NCBI GenBank assembly: GCA_036378155.1
Contig: DASUXA010000059.1
Coordinates: 1 to 20,992 of the forward strand
DNA length: 20,992 nucleotides
Direction of reading: 5' to 3'
From: DASUXA01 sp036378155
GTDB taxonomy: Bacteria > Actinomycetota > Actinomycetes > Mycobacteriales > Micromonosporaceae
Made by a program: the position numbers and the translations under genes. Positions 1 to 7,641 of the stretch are shown here, piece by piece. Numbering within the stretch: the first letter of the stretch is position 1; each line of letters starts with the position of its first letter. The notes beneath the pieces are model-generated. The model was not told where the DNA came from. It searched no databases and worked only from the letters and a program-made list of their open reading frames with translations.

Positions 1-84
1 GCCTTCTACACCACGCTGATCGACATGGAACTGGCCGCGCTCGGGCGTGGCCGGGCCGACCTCGCCCCGGAGAAGCTGGCATGA
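1..84 (+). CDS. C-terminal end of upstream gene, probably BREX-2 methyltransferase PglX (partial)
   Basis: An open frame enters from the left edge and gives 27 residues ending in PEKLA before TGA at 82-84. Its stop overlaps the pglY start in an ATGA arrangement (81-84), so the two are translationally coupled and in one operon. The visible residues carry no diagnostic motif. In type 2 BREX loci the gene before pglY is usually pglX, the adenine-specific DNA methyltransferase, so that identity rests on position only. Confidence 0.6.
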   Translation, partial: AFYTTLIDMELAALGRGRADLAPEKLA

Positions 85-3000
85 CCCTGCTGCGTGACGT
101 CATCACCATCCCGGAGCACGTCACCGACTCCGACTTCGTGATGCGGCTGTCCGACGGTGTCGCGCACGCCCACGACACGCTGCAGGAATACGTCGTCACC
201 GACAGCCTCAAGCGCGACTTCGCGCAGGCGTTGGCGCTGGTCGGGCAGGCCGTGACGACCGGCAAGTCGCAGGCGGCGTTCCTGCACGGCTCGTTCGGCG
301 CCGGTAAGAGCCACTTCATGGCGGTGCTCCACGAGATCCTGCGCCGCAACCCGGAAGCCCGCTCGATTCCGGAGTTGGCCGCCGAGGTCAGCGACGCCGA
401 TCGCTGGCTGACCGGGCGGAAGGTGCTGCCGCTGACGTACCACATGCTCGGCGCGCGCTCCATCGAAGAAGCGGTGCTCGGCGGGTACCGGGCGCAGATC
501 GCCAACCTGCACCCCGACGCGCCGCCCCCCGCCGTACACCGGTCCGACGGGTTGCTCGACGACGCCGCCAAGCAGCGGGACCTGCTCGGCGACGAACGGT
601 TCTTCCAGGTGCTGTCCGGTACCTCCGCCGGAGCGTCGGCCGGCTGGGGCGCCTACCGGGGCGGTTGGGACGCCCAGTCGTACGCTGCCGCCGCCGCTGC
701 CGCCCCCGGTACCCCGGAACGCGACCGGCTGGTCAGCGACCTGACCGCCGCGTTCTTCTCCAGCGCCGTCCACAGCGCCGAATACCTGGACATCGACACC
801 GGGCTCGCCGTGCTCAGCCAGCACGCCAAGTCCCTCGGGTACGACGTGATCGTGCTGTTCCTCGACGAGCTGGTGCTGTGGCTGTCCCAGCACCTGTCCA
901 ACCTGGAATTCGTCAACCAGGAAGGCGGCAAACTCGCCAAGTTCGTCGAAGCAGCCGACGCGCACCGACCGATCCCACTCGTGTCGTTCGTCGCGCGGCA
1001 GCGCGACCTCGCCGAATTCCTCGGCCCGCACGTACCCGGCGCGGAGAAACAGGCGTTCGCCGACGTGTTCCGGCATGGTCGGGGCCGGTTCAGCGAGATC
1101 CACCTGGAGGAGCGGAACCTGCCGCTGATCGCCGAAAAGCGGCTGCTCAAACCGAAAGACGCCGCCGCCAAGCGGATCATCGACGACGCGTTCGCGTCGC
1201 TGACCCGCCGCCCCGAGGTGTGGGACACGCTGCGGCTCGGCGCGCAGTTCGACGACGCCGGTATCGGCTCCGACGAGGCGGTGTTCCGGCGGCTGTACCC
1301 GTTCAGCCCGGCCCTGGTCGCCACCCTGGTCGCGCTGTCCCAGGCGTTGCAGCGGGAACGCACCGCGCTGAAGACGATGCTGCGACTGCTCGTCGACCGG
1401 CGCGACACGTTGCAGGTCAACGACCTGATCGGGGTCGCCGACCTGTTCAGCGAGCTGATCGGCAAGGGGGAACTGCCGGACGAGCCGACGCTGCGCCGGC
1501 ACTTCGAAACCGCGCGCACCCTGTACCGCACGCGGCTGCGCCCGGCGCTGCTGCGCCGCAACAACGTCGACGAGGCGGCCGTCGAATCGCTGCCGGCGCA
1601 CCACCAGTTCCACATCGACGACAAGCTGGTCAAGACGCTGCTGCTGGCCGCCCTGGTACCGGACGTGCCGGCGCTGTCCAACCTCACCGCCGCCAAGCTG
1701 CACGCCCTCAACTACGGCTCGATCATCAGCCCGCTGCCCGGCATGGAGCCGCAGATCGTCATCCAGCGCCTGAAGGACCTGGCGACCGAGGCACCCGAGA
1801 TCCGCGTCGCCGAAGGACCCGACCCGGTGGTCAGCCTGGAACTGTCCGAGGTCGACTACCAGCAGATCCTGGAGCGGGTACCGACCACCGAGGACACTCC
1901 CGGCGCGCGGCGGCGGCTGCTGCGCGAACTGATCTGCGACGAACTCGGCATCAAGACCGGCGACACGATCTCCGTCGAGGTGCCTATGCACCGCGACTGG
2001 CGGGGGCGACGGCACCAGATCGACGTGGTGTTCGGCAACGTCCGCAACCGGGACGAGCTGCCCGACTCGTCGCTGATCGGCAACGGCGACACCTGGCGGC
2101 TGGTGATCGACTACCCGTTCGACGACGAGCAGCACACCCGCCGTGACGACTTCGCCCGTGTGGAAAACCTGGCGACCAGCGGAGTCGAGTCGCGCACCGT
2201 GTTCTGGCTGCCGCTGTACCTGACCGACGACCGGCTGGGCGGCGTCGGCACCCTGGTCAAACTGAACTACGTGCTCGCCGGCACCGGCGAGGACCGGATC
2301 AGGGCGCTCGCCCCCGACCTGATGCCCGCCGACCGGCTGCAGGCGAAGCTGCTGCTGGAACAGCAGCAGAAGACGCTGCACGGTCGCATCCTCGCCGCGT
2401 TGAAGCAGGCGTACGGCGCGGCGGTGCCCCAGCCGAGCGACGTCGAACCCGACCCGGACCCGGTGTTCAAGACGCTCGCGCCGGGGCTGCGGTTGGAGAA
2501 CCCGGTCGGCGGAACGCTCAAGGGCGCGTACGACCACCTCACCGGACAGATCCTGCAGTGGAGCTACCCCGGCACCCCGAACCTGCCGCCCGACGAGCCG
2601 CCGCTGCGCCCCGCCGAGCTGCGCAAAGTGTTCGAGTACGCGCGCAAGGCGGTCGCCGACGAAGCCCGGCGTGCGGCGGTCGACCAGAGCGACCGGCAGA
2701 CCGTACGGCGCATCGTCAACCATCTGCGACTTGGCGAGCTGCACGAGAACCAGTACGTGCTGAACCTGACCACCTGCTGGTGGAGCCAGCACCTGATGAA
2801 AGCCGCCAAGGCCGACGGGTACCACGACCGCTACCCGGTGCGGGTGCTGCGGGACCTGCTCGACAAGCCCGAGCCTCGCGGCTTCGACAAGCTGCTGCAG
2901 AACCTGATCATCGCGGTGTTCGCGCTGGAGCAGGACCTGGCGTGGTACCGGTACGAGGCACCGGTGACGGTCGCCGCGCTGGAAGGCGTCACCGACGACC

Positions 3001-3815
3001 TGGAGTTGCGACCGCCGCGCCTGCCCAGCCAGGAAGCCTGGGACACGGCGGTACGGCGAGCGTACGCGCTGTTCGGCGGGGCGTATTCGCCGCTGCGTTC
3101 GGCTGCCAACCTCGCCGACCTCGCCCGGTCGGTACGCGGCGAGGCGAAACGGCACGCCAGCCCTGCCGCTGAGCTGGCGACCCTGCTGACCCGGCACGCG
3201 ACGACTCTCGGCATTGACCCCGAGGCAGCCGAGGGACGACTCGCGACCGCCCGTCACGTTGCCAAGGTGCTCCGGGATCTCGGCAACGAGACCGACGACG
3301 TCGTCCTGGTCGAACTGCTCGCCGCCGCCGAGTTCGGCGTACCCGACGCGACCGCGGCAAGGGCTGCCAAGACGGCCCAGTCCCTCGTTGCGGCATTGGC
3401 GTCGACGCCCTGGAGCACGTTCGACAACCTGGCGAAGATCACAGACGAGCGTGCCGAGCGCGTACAGGTCCTCTTCGAACAGCTTGCTCGAACCGCCAAC
3501 TCCCAGGAACTCGCCGACGACCTCGCCGCTGCCCTGAAGACGGCAATCAACGAGGCCCAACGGATCTTCGTCACCGCGCCGCCGATCGTGAAGCCGCCCA
3601 TCATCACGCCGCCGGCCGTCACGCCCGACCCGCCGGTTGTCGTCGATCCCCAGCCCCCGGTCGTCGTGAATCCAGGGCCGGACACCAAGCCCCCGGTGAG
3701 CGGTGAACGCCGCGTCACCGACGACGGCGATCTTCAAGGGGCTGTGCGCGAGATCCAGGACGCCCTACGCCGCAATCCCGGACGCCGCATTCGGATCACC
3801 TGGGTGGTCGAATGA
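81..3815 (+). CDS. pglY: BREX-2 system ATPase PglY
   Basis: This 1244-aa protein is a large P-loop ATPase of the phage growth limitation (Pgl/BREX type 2) system, which blocks phage replication together with PglW, PglX and PglZ. The Walker A motif GSFGAGKS is at residues 70-77, and a Walker B-like LFLDEL is at about 259-264. Length and the N-terminal sequence (VITIPEHV, then the P-loop) fit the PglY family. The C-terminus has a proline/valine-rich linker (about 1166-1205) followed by a short conserved-looking tail ending in ITWVVE. The start ATG at 81 overlaps the previous stop and the stop overlaps the pglZ start, both as ATGA, so expression is coupled. I see no frameshift or missing ATPase motif. 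The role in the complex is known from the family, not visible here. Confidence 0.93.
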   Translation: MTLLRDVITIPEHVTDSDFVMRLSDGVAHAHDTLQEYVVTDSLKRDFAQALALVGQAVTTGKSQAAFLHGSFGAGKSHFMAVLHEILRRNPEARSIPELAAEVSDADRWLTGRKVLPLTYHMLGARSIEEAVLGGYRAQIANLHPDAPPPAVHRSDGLLDDAAKQRDLLGDERFFQVLSGTSAGASAGWGAYRGGWDAQSYAAAAAAAPGTPERDRLVSDLTAAFFSSAVHSAEYLDIDTGLAVLSQHAKSLGYDVIVLFLDELVLWLSQHLSNLEFVNQEGGKLAKFVEAADAHRPIPLVSFVARQRDLAEFLGPHVPGAEKQAFADVFRHGRGRFSEIHLEERNLPLIAEKRLLKPKDAAAKRIIDDAFASLTRRPEVWDTLRLGAQFDDAGIGSDEAVFRRLYPFSPALVATLVALSQALQRERTALKTMLRLLVDRRDTLQVNDLIGVADLFSELIGKGELPDEPTLRRHFETARTLYRTRLRPALLRRNNVDEAAVESLPAHHQFHIDDKLVKTLLLAALVPDVPALSNLTAAKLHALNYGSIISPLPGMEPQIVIQRLKDLATEAPEIRVAEGPDPVVSLELSEVDYQQILERVPTTEDTPGARRRLLRELICDELGIKTGDTISVEVPMHRDWRGRRHQIDVVFGNVRNRDELPDSSLIGNGDTWRLVIDYPFDDEQHTRRDDFARVENLATSGVESRTVFWLPLYLTDDRLGGVGTLVKLNYVLAGTGEDRIRALAPDLMPADRLQAKLLLEQQQKTLHGRILAALKQAYGAAVPQPSDVEPDPDPVFKTLAPGLRLENPVGGTLKGAYDHLTGQILQWSYPGTPNLPPDEPPLRPAELRKVFEYARKAVADEARRAAVDQSDRQTVRRIVNHLRLGELHENQYVLNLTTCWWSQHLMKAAKADGYHDRYPVRVLRDLLDKPEPRGFDKLLQNLIIAVFALEQDLAWYRYEAPVTVAALEGVTDDLELRPPRLPSQEAWDTAVRRAYALFGGAYSPLRSAANLADLARSVRGEAKRHASPAAELATLLTRHATTLGIDPEAAEGRLATARHVAKVLRDLGNETDDVVLVELLAAAEFGVPDATAARAAKTAQSLVAALASTPWSTFDNLAKITDERAERVQVLFEQLARTANSQELADDLAAALKTAINEAQRIFVTAPPIVKPPIITPPAVTPDPPVVVDPQPPVVVNPGPDTKPPVSGERRVTDDGDLQGAVREIQDALRRNPGRRIRITWVVE
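3573..3700 (+). repeat. Proline/valine-rich linker coding segment in pglY
   Basis: Within pglY this stretch encodes roughly 40 residues made mostly of P, V, I, T and D in irregular PP-x-V/I repeats (about residues 1166-1205). It looks like a flexible, extended tether between the main body and the last roughly 40 residues. It is low complexity at protein level and is not an exact DNA tandem repeat. Confidence 0.7.
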
Positions 3816-6481
3816 CATCCGCCGTCACCGCTCTGCCGCTGGCGACCGAAGCCCAGGTACGGCGGCTCGCGGACGAGTGGCTGGGCGGCAACGTCAACGG
3901 CGAGGTCCTCGCGATCCGGGCGCGACCCGAGTGGGCGGGCGACCCGGTACTCACCGTGCGAGGGCAGCGCGTGCGGGTCGTACCGTGCCTGTCGCCGCTG
4001 GCGGTGCGGGCCGCGCTGGTCGAGCGTACGTCCGACGAGCGCCTGATCGTGCTCACCGACTGCGACGACGATGTCCTCGGCGTCAGCTTGCTCGCCCATT
4101 TCGTGAAGCTGCGGGTGGTCAGCATCCAGCCGTGGGAGTTGGTACTCGCCGAGTTCGCGGCGTCAGCGCTGGACCCTGCCCTGCCCCGGCAGGGCCGATG
4201 GCTGGCAGACGCCCTCATCGAGCACGCACCGTCCGACGGCTGGCCGCGGGTACCCGGCGGAGTCCTCACCCGCGACCACGCGATGCGCAGCCTCGCGGCT
4301 CGCCTGCTCGGCGTCGAGCCGGACGATCTCGACGCGGCGGGCATCTTGCAGTGGACCACCCGCAGCGTCGACGTGGTCCGCTACGCCGCGCTCGACACGG
4401 ACATCCGGCGTGGCGTGGGGGAGTGGCTGGGATCGGTCGGCGGAGCCGCGGTGCGCTGGGCGATGGCGAGCGTGGACAGCGGGTACGGTACCGATGCGAT
4501 CCCGCTGGGTATCGTCGCGGGACTGCTCTGGCACGCCGACGTCCCGGTCTCCACCACGGTCACGTCGGCGCGGGTACGCCTGGAACCGATGATCGGCGGA
4601 CGGCAACCAACCGCCGCGGAGGCGTCGGAGTGGGCTGGTGCGGCGCATGCCTGGCTGGAACGAGCCGTCGACAACCCTGAGAACCGGCAGGTCGTGACGC
4701 GGGTGCTCAGCCGGGCTGACGATCTCCTCCGGTCGATCCAGGCGGAGCCACTGCTGCGGTACTCCGACACGCTGCCCGGCGCGTTGGCGGACCGGGTACA
4801 GACGTTCGGGGTTCGCCTGCGGACCGCCCTGTCCCAACCCAGCGCGAAAGGTGTGGCGGACGCCGAAGCCGCCTTCCGCGAAGTGCGCAAGCATCAACTG
4901 GCGGCGACCAGCGCCGATGTGCGGGTCGCCGAGGCGGCGCTACGCCTGCTGCGCTGGCTCGCCACTCCGGACACGGAACCGCTGACGCTCGCCGACGCGC
5001 TGGCGCGGCACGTGCGGGACGACGGGTGGGTGGACCGGGCCCGCAACGACGTGTGGGCTGGAGTGAACGCGCCCAACGTCCAGGGCGTCTACAGGCACCT
5101 GCTGACCCAGGTGGACGCCCGTCGCAGCCGGCATGATCAGCAGTTCGCGACTCTGCTCACCCAGGTCACCGAAGCGGACGCCGCGCCCGGATCGATACTG
5201 CGCGTCGAGGACGTACTTGCCCGCGTCGTGAAACCGATCCGCGACGCTGGACGCCGAGTCCTGCTGCTGGTCGTGGACGGAATGAGCGTCGCCGCGAGCA
5301 CCCAGCTCGTCGACTCGATCACGGCGAACACCTGGCTGGAACTCACCCCAGACGGCGGGCCGCGTGTCGCGGTGCTCGCTGCGTTGCCGACGGTCACCGA
5401 AGTCAGCCGTACCAGCTTGTTCTGCGGCAAACTGGCGCGGGGCGGGCAGGCGGTCGAACGTGCCGGCCTCGCAGCCGCGCTCGGCTACCCGGTACCGCTG
5501 CTGCACAAAGCAGACCTGCGCGCCGGTGCCGGCGCCAGCATCGACCCGTCCGTCGTGGACATGCTGCAAGACCAGTCGGTGCCGATCGTCGCTGCCGTGG
5601 TCAACACCATCGACGACGCGCTCGACCGAGGCGACCCGGGTACCACCGAATGGAGCACTGCGACCCTGCGCGCAGTTCGTGACCTGCTGGAACACGCCAA
5701 GGATCGGGTCGTGGTACTGCTGTCCGACCACGGTCACGTCATCGATCGCGGGGACGAAGCCGAACTGCGGTCGTACCCCGGCGCTGGCGCGGCACGCTGG
5801 CGTCCCGCGTCGGAACCAGCGGGCGATGGCGAGGTGCTCGTGTCCGGCCGTCGGGTACTGCTCGGCGGCGGCACGGTGGTGCTGCCGTGGCGCGAGACAA
5901 TCCGGTACACCCCCCGGAAAGCGGGCTACCACGGTGGTGCGAGCCCGGCGGAGGCGGTCATCCCGCTGACCGTGCTCAGCGCCGGCGACGACGCGGCAGT
6001 ACCGGGCTGGGCAGGCGCGCCGATCGCGTCGCCCGCCTGGTGGCGCGGCGTCGCCACTCCGGTGACCGCGTCGACCGTGGCGGTCGTACCCGGCGAAGAC
6101 GCGCTGTTCGAACTCGCGCCAGAGCCGAAGACACAGCCGGCCGAGGCGGCGTTGCGAACCCAGACTCAGCATGCGCTCGTCGCTGACCTGCTCAGCAGCG
6201 AGATCTACCAGGCGCGGCAGAAGACCGCGCGAGCCAAGCTGCCGGACGACCGCGTCGCCGCCCTGGTGGACGCGCTCCTCGAGGCACCGGCCAACCGGAT
6301 GCGCCTCGATTCGCTGGCCGTCGCCGCCGGGGTACCGGCGCACCGGATCCGCACGACGGTCACCACGCTGCAGAAGCTGCTCCAGGTCGAGGGGTATCCG
6401 GTGCTCGACGTGGATGTCGACGGCCAGACCGTGGTCCTCAACGAGCGCCTGCTGCGCGACCAGTTCCACCTGAGTAGGTGA
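3812..6481 (+). CDS. pglZ: BREX-2 system phosphatase-like protein PglZ
   Basis: This 889-aa protein carries the PglZ domain, an alkaline-phosphatase superfamily fold found in all BREX types. A hydrophobic strand ending in VVDGM is at residues 487-491, and the metal-site signature SDHGH is at 638-642. These are the expected positions for the two metal-binding halves of the fold. The first ~450 residues are the family-specific N-terminal region, and the last ~100 look like a winged-helix-type tail. In Streptomyces coelicolor PglZ is described as protecting against PglX toxicity, which is established for the family and not shown here. The ATG start overlaps the pglY stop (ATGA, 3812-3815). The next gene is more than 300 bp away, so the pglY-pglZ transcript may end here. 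Confidence 0.93.
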   Translation: MTSAVTALPLATEAQVRRLADEWLGGNVNGEVLAIRARPEWAGDPVLTVRGQRVRVVPCLSPLAVRAALVERTSDERLIVLTDCDDDVLGVSLLAHFVKLRVVSIQPWELVLAEFAASALDPALPRQGRWLADALIEHAPSDGWPRVPGGVLTRDHAMRSLAARLLGVEPDDLDAAGILQWTTRSVDVVRYAALDTDIRRGVGEWLGSVGGAAVRWAMASVDSGYGTDAIPLGIVAGLLWHADVPVSTTVTSARVRLEPMIGGRQPTAAEASEWAGAAHAWLERAVDNPENRQVVTRVLSRADDLLRSIQAEPLLRYSDTLPGALADRVQTFGVRLRTALSQPSAKGVADAEAAFREVRKHQLAATSADVRVAEAALRLLRWLATPDTEPLTLADALARHVRDDGWVDRARNDVWAGVNAPNVQGVYRHLLTQVDARRSRHDQQFATLLTQVTEADAAPGSILRVEDVLARVVKPIRDAGRRVLLLVVDGMSVAASTQLVDSITANTWLELTPDGGPRVAVLAALPTVTEVSRTSLFCGKLARGGQAVERAGLAAALGYPVPLLHKADLRAGAGASIDPSVVDMLQDQSVPIVAAVVNTIDDALDRGDPGTTEWSTATLRAVRDLLEHAKDRVVVLLSDHGHVIDRGDEAELRSYPGAGAARWRPASEPAGDGEVLVSGRRVLLGGGTVVLPWRETIRYTPRKAGYHGGASPAEAVIPLTVLSAGDDAAVPGWAGAPIASPAWWRGVATPVTASTVAVVPGEDALFELAPEPKTQPAEAALRTQTQHALVADLLSSEIYQARQKTARAKLPDDRVAALVDALLEAPANRMRLDSLAVAAGVPAHRIRTTVTTLQKLLQVEGYPVLDVDVDGQTVVLNERLLRDQFHLSR

Positions 6482-6793
6482 GAGACAGTGGTACCAGCCT
6501 TATGGCCTGATCTTGATCGTCCCTGCGTAGGTGGGGCGGACAGCGCCAGTAACTGAGCGATCATCGTTGACACCGTGACCAGTTCCCTTTCACGGCATAC
6601 CCGCGATTGACATCTGTGTGGTGCATTTTCGCACCGCGGTGGTGTAGTGTTGCACCGGCGGTGCTGAGCCGCGAAGGTCGTTTCGTCGGCTACTGCCAGC
6701 CACCCCTGCCCTCAGTGGCTTCCCCAGGGAGAGTGAGTCCCGTGTTCACGTGTTACTTCCAATCGGTTCCCCTCTATTTTCTTGGAGCCACAC
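6482..6793 (+). promoter_or_regulatory. Intergenic region upstream of the HicA-like gene; promoter candidates
   Basis: This 312-bp gap separates pglZ from the small-gene module and has visibly more A/T runs than the flanking BREX genes. Two exact TTGACA hexamers lie 40 bp apart, at 6567-6572 and 6607-6612. Neither has a convincing -10 at 17 bp. A TAGTGT box at 6645-6650 is a possible -10 inside the palindrome cluster. A TTGGAG Shine-Dalgarno at 6782-6787 serves the ATG at 6794. I see no convincing gene in the gap; the short ORF at 6607-6834 has no family resemblance and overlaps the operator region. Confidence 0.45.
6620..6664. promoter_or_regulatory. Cluster of inverted GCACC/GGTGC repeats (candidate operator)
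   Basis: Within 45 bp there are several nested inverted repeats with the same half-site. GGTGC (6620-6624) pairs with GCACC (6631-6635) across 6 nt. CACCGCGGTG (6632-6641) is a perfect 10-bp palindrome. GGTG (6641-6644) pairs with CACC (6653-6656). GCACCG/CGGTGC (6652-6664) is a 13-bp inverted repeat with one central base. Such clustered half-sites are typical of cooperative repressor operators, as in autoregulated toxin-antitoxin modules. The likely binder is the HTH protein encoded at 7063-7581, which is inference. Confidence 0.55.
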
Positions 6794-7015
6794 ATGATCA
6801 GTTCAGGTCGTCACCCGAAGAAGGAGATCGCTGATGCACTCCGTCGGGCGGCGGAGGCTGGACTTTCCGTCCGTGAGGTTCATCGGGGTCACAGGTGGGG
6901 TGAACTGAGGTGCGACTCATGCCAAGCTACGACCGGTGTCTGGTCGACGCCTCGCGATCCGGGTACGCACGCCAAGCAGGTCGACCGCTTTACCGCGAAG
7001 CACGTCGAATGTTGA
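6794..7015 (+). CDS. Small HicA-like protein (putative mRNA interferase-type toxin)
   Basis: The product is 73 aa and basic. After an N-terminal HPKKEIADALRRAAEAG helix it has a GHRWGEL segment containing the histidine expected in HicA-like proteins, and then STPRDPGTHAKQ. This resembles the alpha-beta-beta-beta-alpha layout of the HicA/YcfA double-stranded-RNA-binding-like fold, in which one His is needed for RNA cleavage. An upstream in-frame TTG (6782) is possible, but ATG 6794 is preferred because TTGGAG lies 6 nt before it. Two cysteines close together (SCDSCQ-like context, CDSC) are unusual for HicA. It precedes the HicB-like/HTH gene by 47 bp. The assignment is from recognition of pattern and context and is not secure; it could also be a non-toxic RNA-binding protein. 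Confidence 0.65.
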   Translation: MISSGRHPKKEIADALRRAAEAGLSVREVHRGHRWGELRCDSCQATTGVWSTPRDPGTHAKQVDRFTAKHVEC

Positions 7016-7062
7016 GCGGCGCCGATTCTGTTGATGAACACTTACGAGAAGGTGGGTAGGCG

Positions 7063-7581
7063 ATGGATACACACGTATTCACGCTGGTGCTCGATCGTCG
7101 GCCAACCGACGCGGAACTGGACGGGCTGTTCGATGCGGGCTGTGACGACGCGACGTTCGGAGTGGAGCATGGTCTTCCCGTCGCGCAATTCGATCGCGAG
7201 GCACCCACTCTTGCGGACGCTATCGCTTCGGCCGTTCTCGCTGTCGAGTCCGCTGGGCTCGTCGCGGTGCGGGTGCTGGACGAAGACCTCGTGACCCTCG
7301 CAGACGTTGCCAACCGCATTGGTCAGAGCCGGGAGTCGGTGCGGCGGTACGCGACCGGCGATCGGGGGCCTGGCGGCTTTCCGCCGCCGGTCAATCCTGC
7401 TCGCGATGGCACCGTCTTCTACCGGTGGAGCGAGGTCGCTCCATGGGTGCGACACCATCTCAGGATTGATGTTCCGGATACCGATCCCGCTCTCGTCGTG
7501 GCGAACCTGGTGCTTCAAGCGCGGCAACATCGGGATCAGGTTGAGCACATGTCGGCTCTCTCCGATCTGTTGGCCGCGTAG
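7063..7581 (+). CDS. HicB-like/helix-turn-helix DNA-binding protein (putative antitoxin/regulator)
   Basis: The product is 172 aa. Residues 1-65 (FTLVLD, GCDDATFGVE, FDREAPTLADAIASAV) look like a small HicB-type alpha/beta domain. Residues about 77-97 (VTLADVANRIGQSRESVRRYA) form a clear helix-turn-helix, followed by a GGFPPPV segment and a WSEVAPWV stretch as in AlpA/MerR-like DNA-binding domains. A helical C-terminus follows. The ATG at 7063 is preceded by a purine-rich AAGGTGGGTAGG stretch. It lies 47 bp after the HicA-like gene and 60 bp before brxD. I infer it neutralises the HicA-like partner and represses the module through the GCACC repeats; alternatively it regulates the BREX operon. 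Confidence 0.65.
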   Translation: MDTHVFTLVLDRRPTDAELDGLFDAGCDDATFGVEHGLPVAQFDREAPTLADAIASAVLAVESAGLVAVRVLDEDLVTLADVANRIGQSRESVRRYATGDRGPGGFPPPVNPARDGTVFYRWSEVAPWVRHHLRIDVPDTDPALVVANLVLQARQHRDQVEHMSALSDLLAA

Positions 7582-7629
7582 TGATCTGCGGTTTGTCGAC
7601 TCCTACCAGGAGCGTCCGAGCCGCGTAGA

Positions 7630-7641
7630 TAGGCTGGGGTC
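7630..7641 (+). promoter_or_regulatory. Leaderless-type -10 element for brxD
   Basis: TAGGCT at 7630-7635 fits the actinobacterial -10 consensus TANNNT and ends exactly 6 nt before the GTG start at 7642. That is the geometry of leaderless transcripts, in which the start codon is the 5' end of the mRNA. An overlapping TAGATA lies at 7626-7631. No good -35 is visible, and no Shine-Dalgarno precedes the GTG, which supports a leaderless start. Confidence 0.6.

Noticed and set aside
517..530. Short C or G runs (six bases, also at about 5909 and 12042) considered as phase-variation tracts, as known for pglX in Streptomyces
   Set aside because: Runs of six are expected at this GC content, and none is long enough to suggest frequent slippage; all lie in frame-preserving contexts or outside genes.
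6..3737. A 1243-codon open frame on the minus strand opposite pglY
   Set aside because: It is almost the mirror of pglY, reads as Arg/Gln/Val/Gly-rich low-complexity sequence with no domain, and arises from the high-GC codon bias of the real gene.
6607..6834. A 75-codon + strand frame in the gap after pglZ
   Set aside because: It runs through the operator repeats, has no ribosome site, and overlaps the better supported HicA-like gene in another frame.
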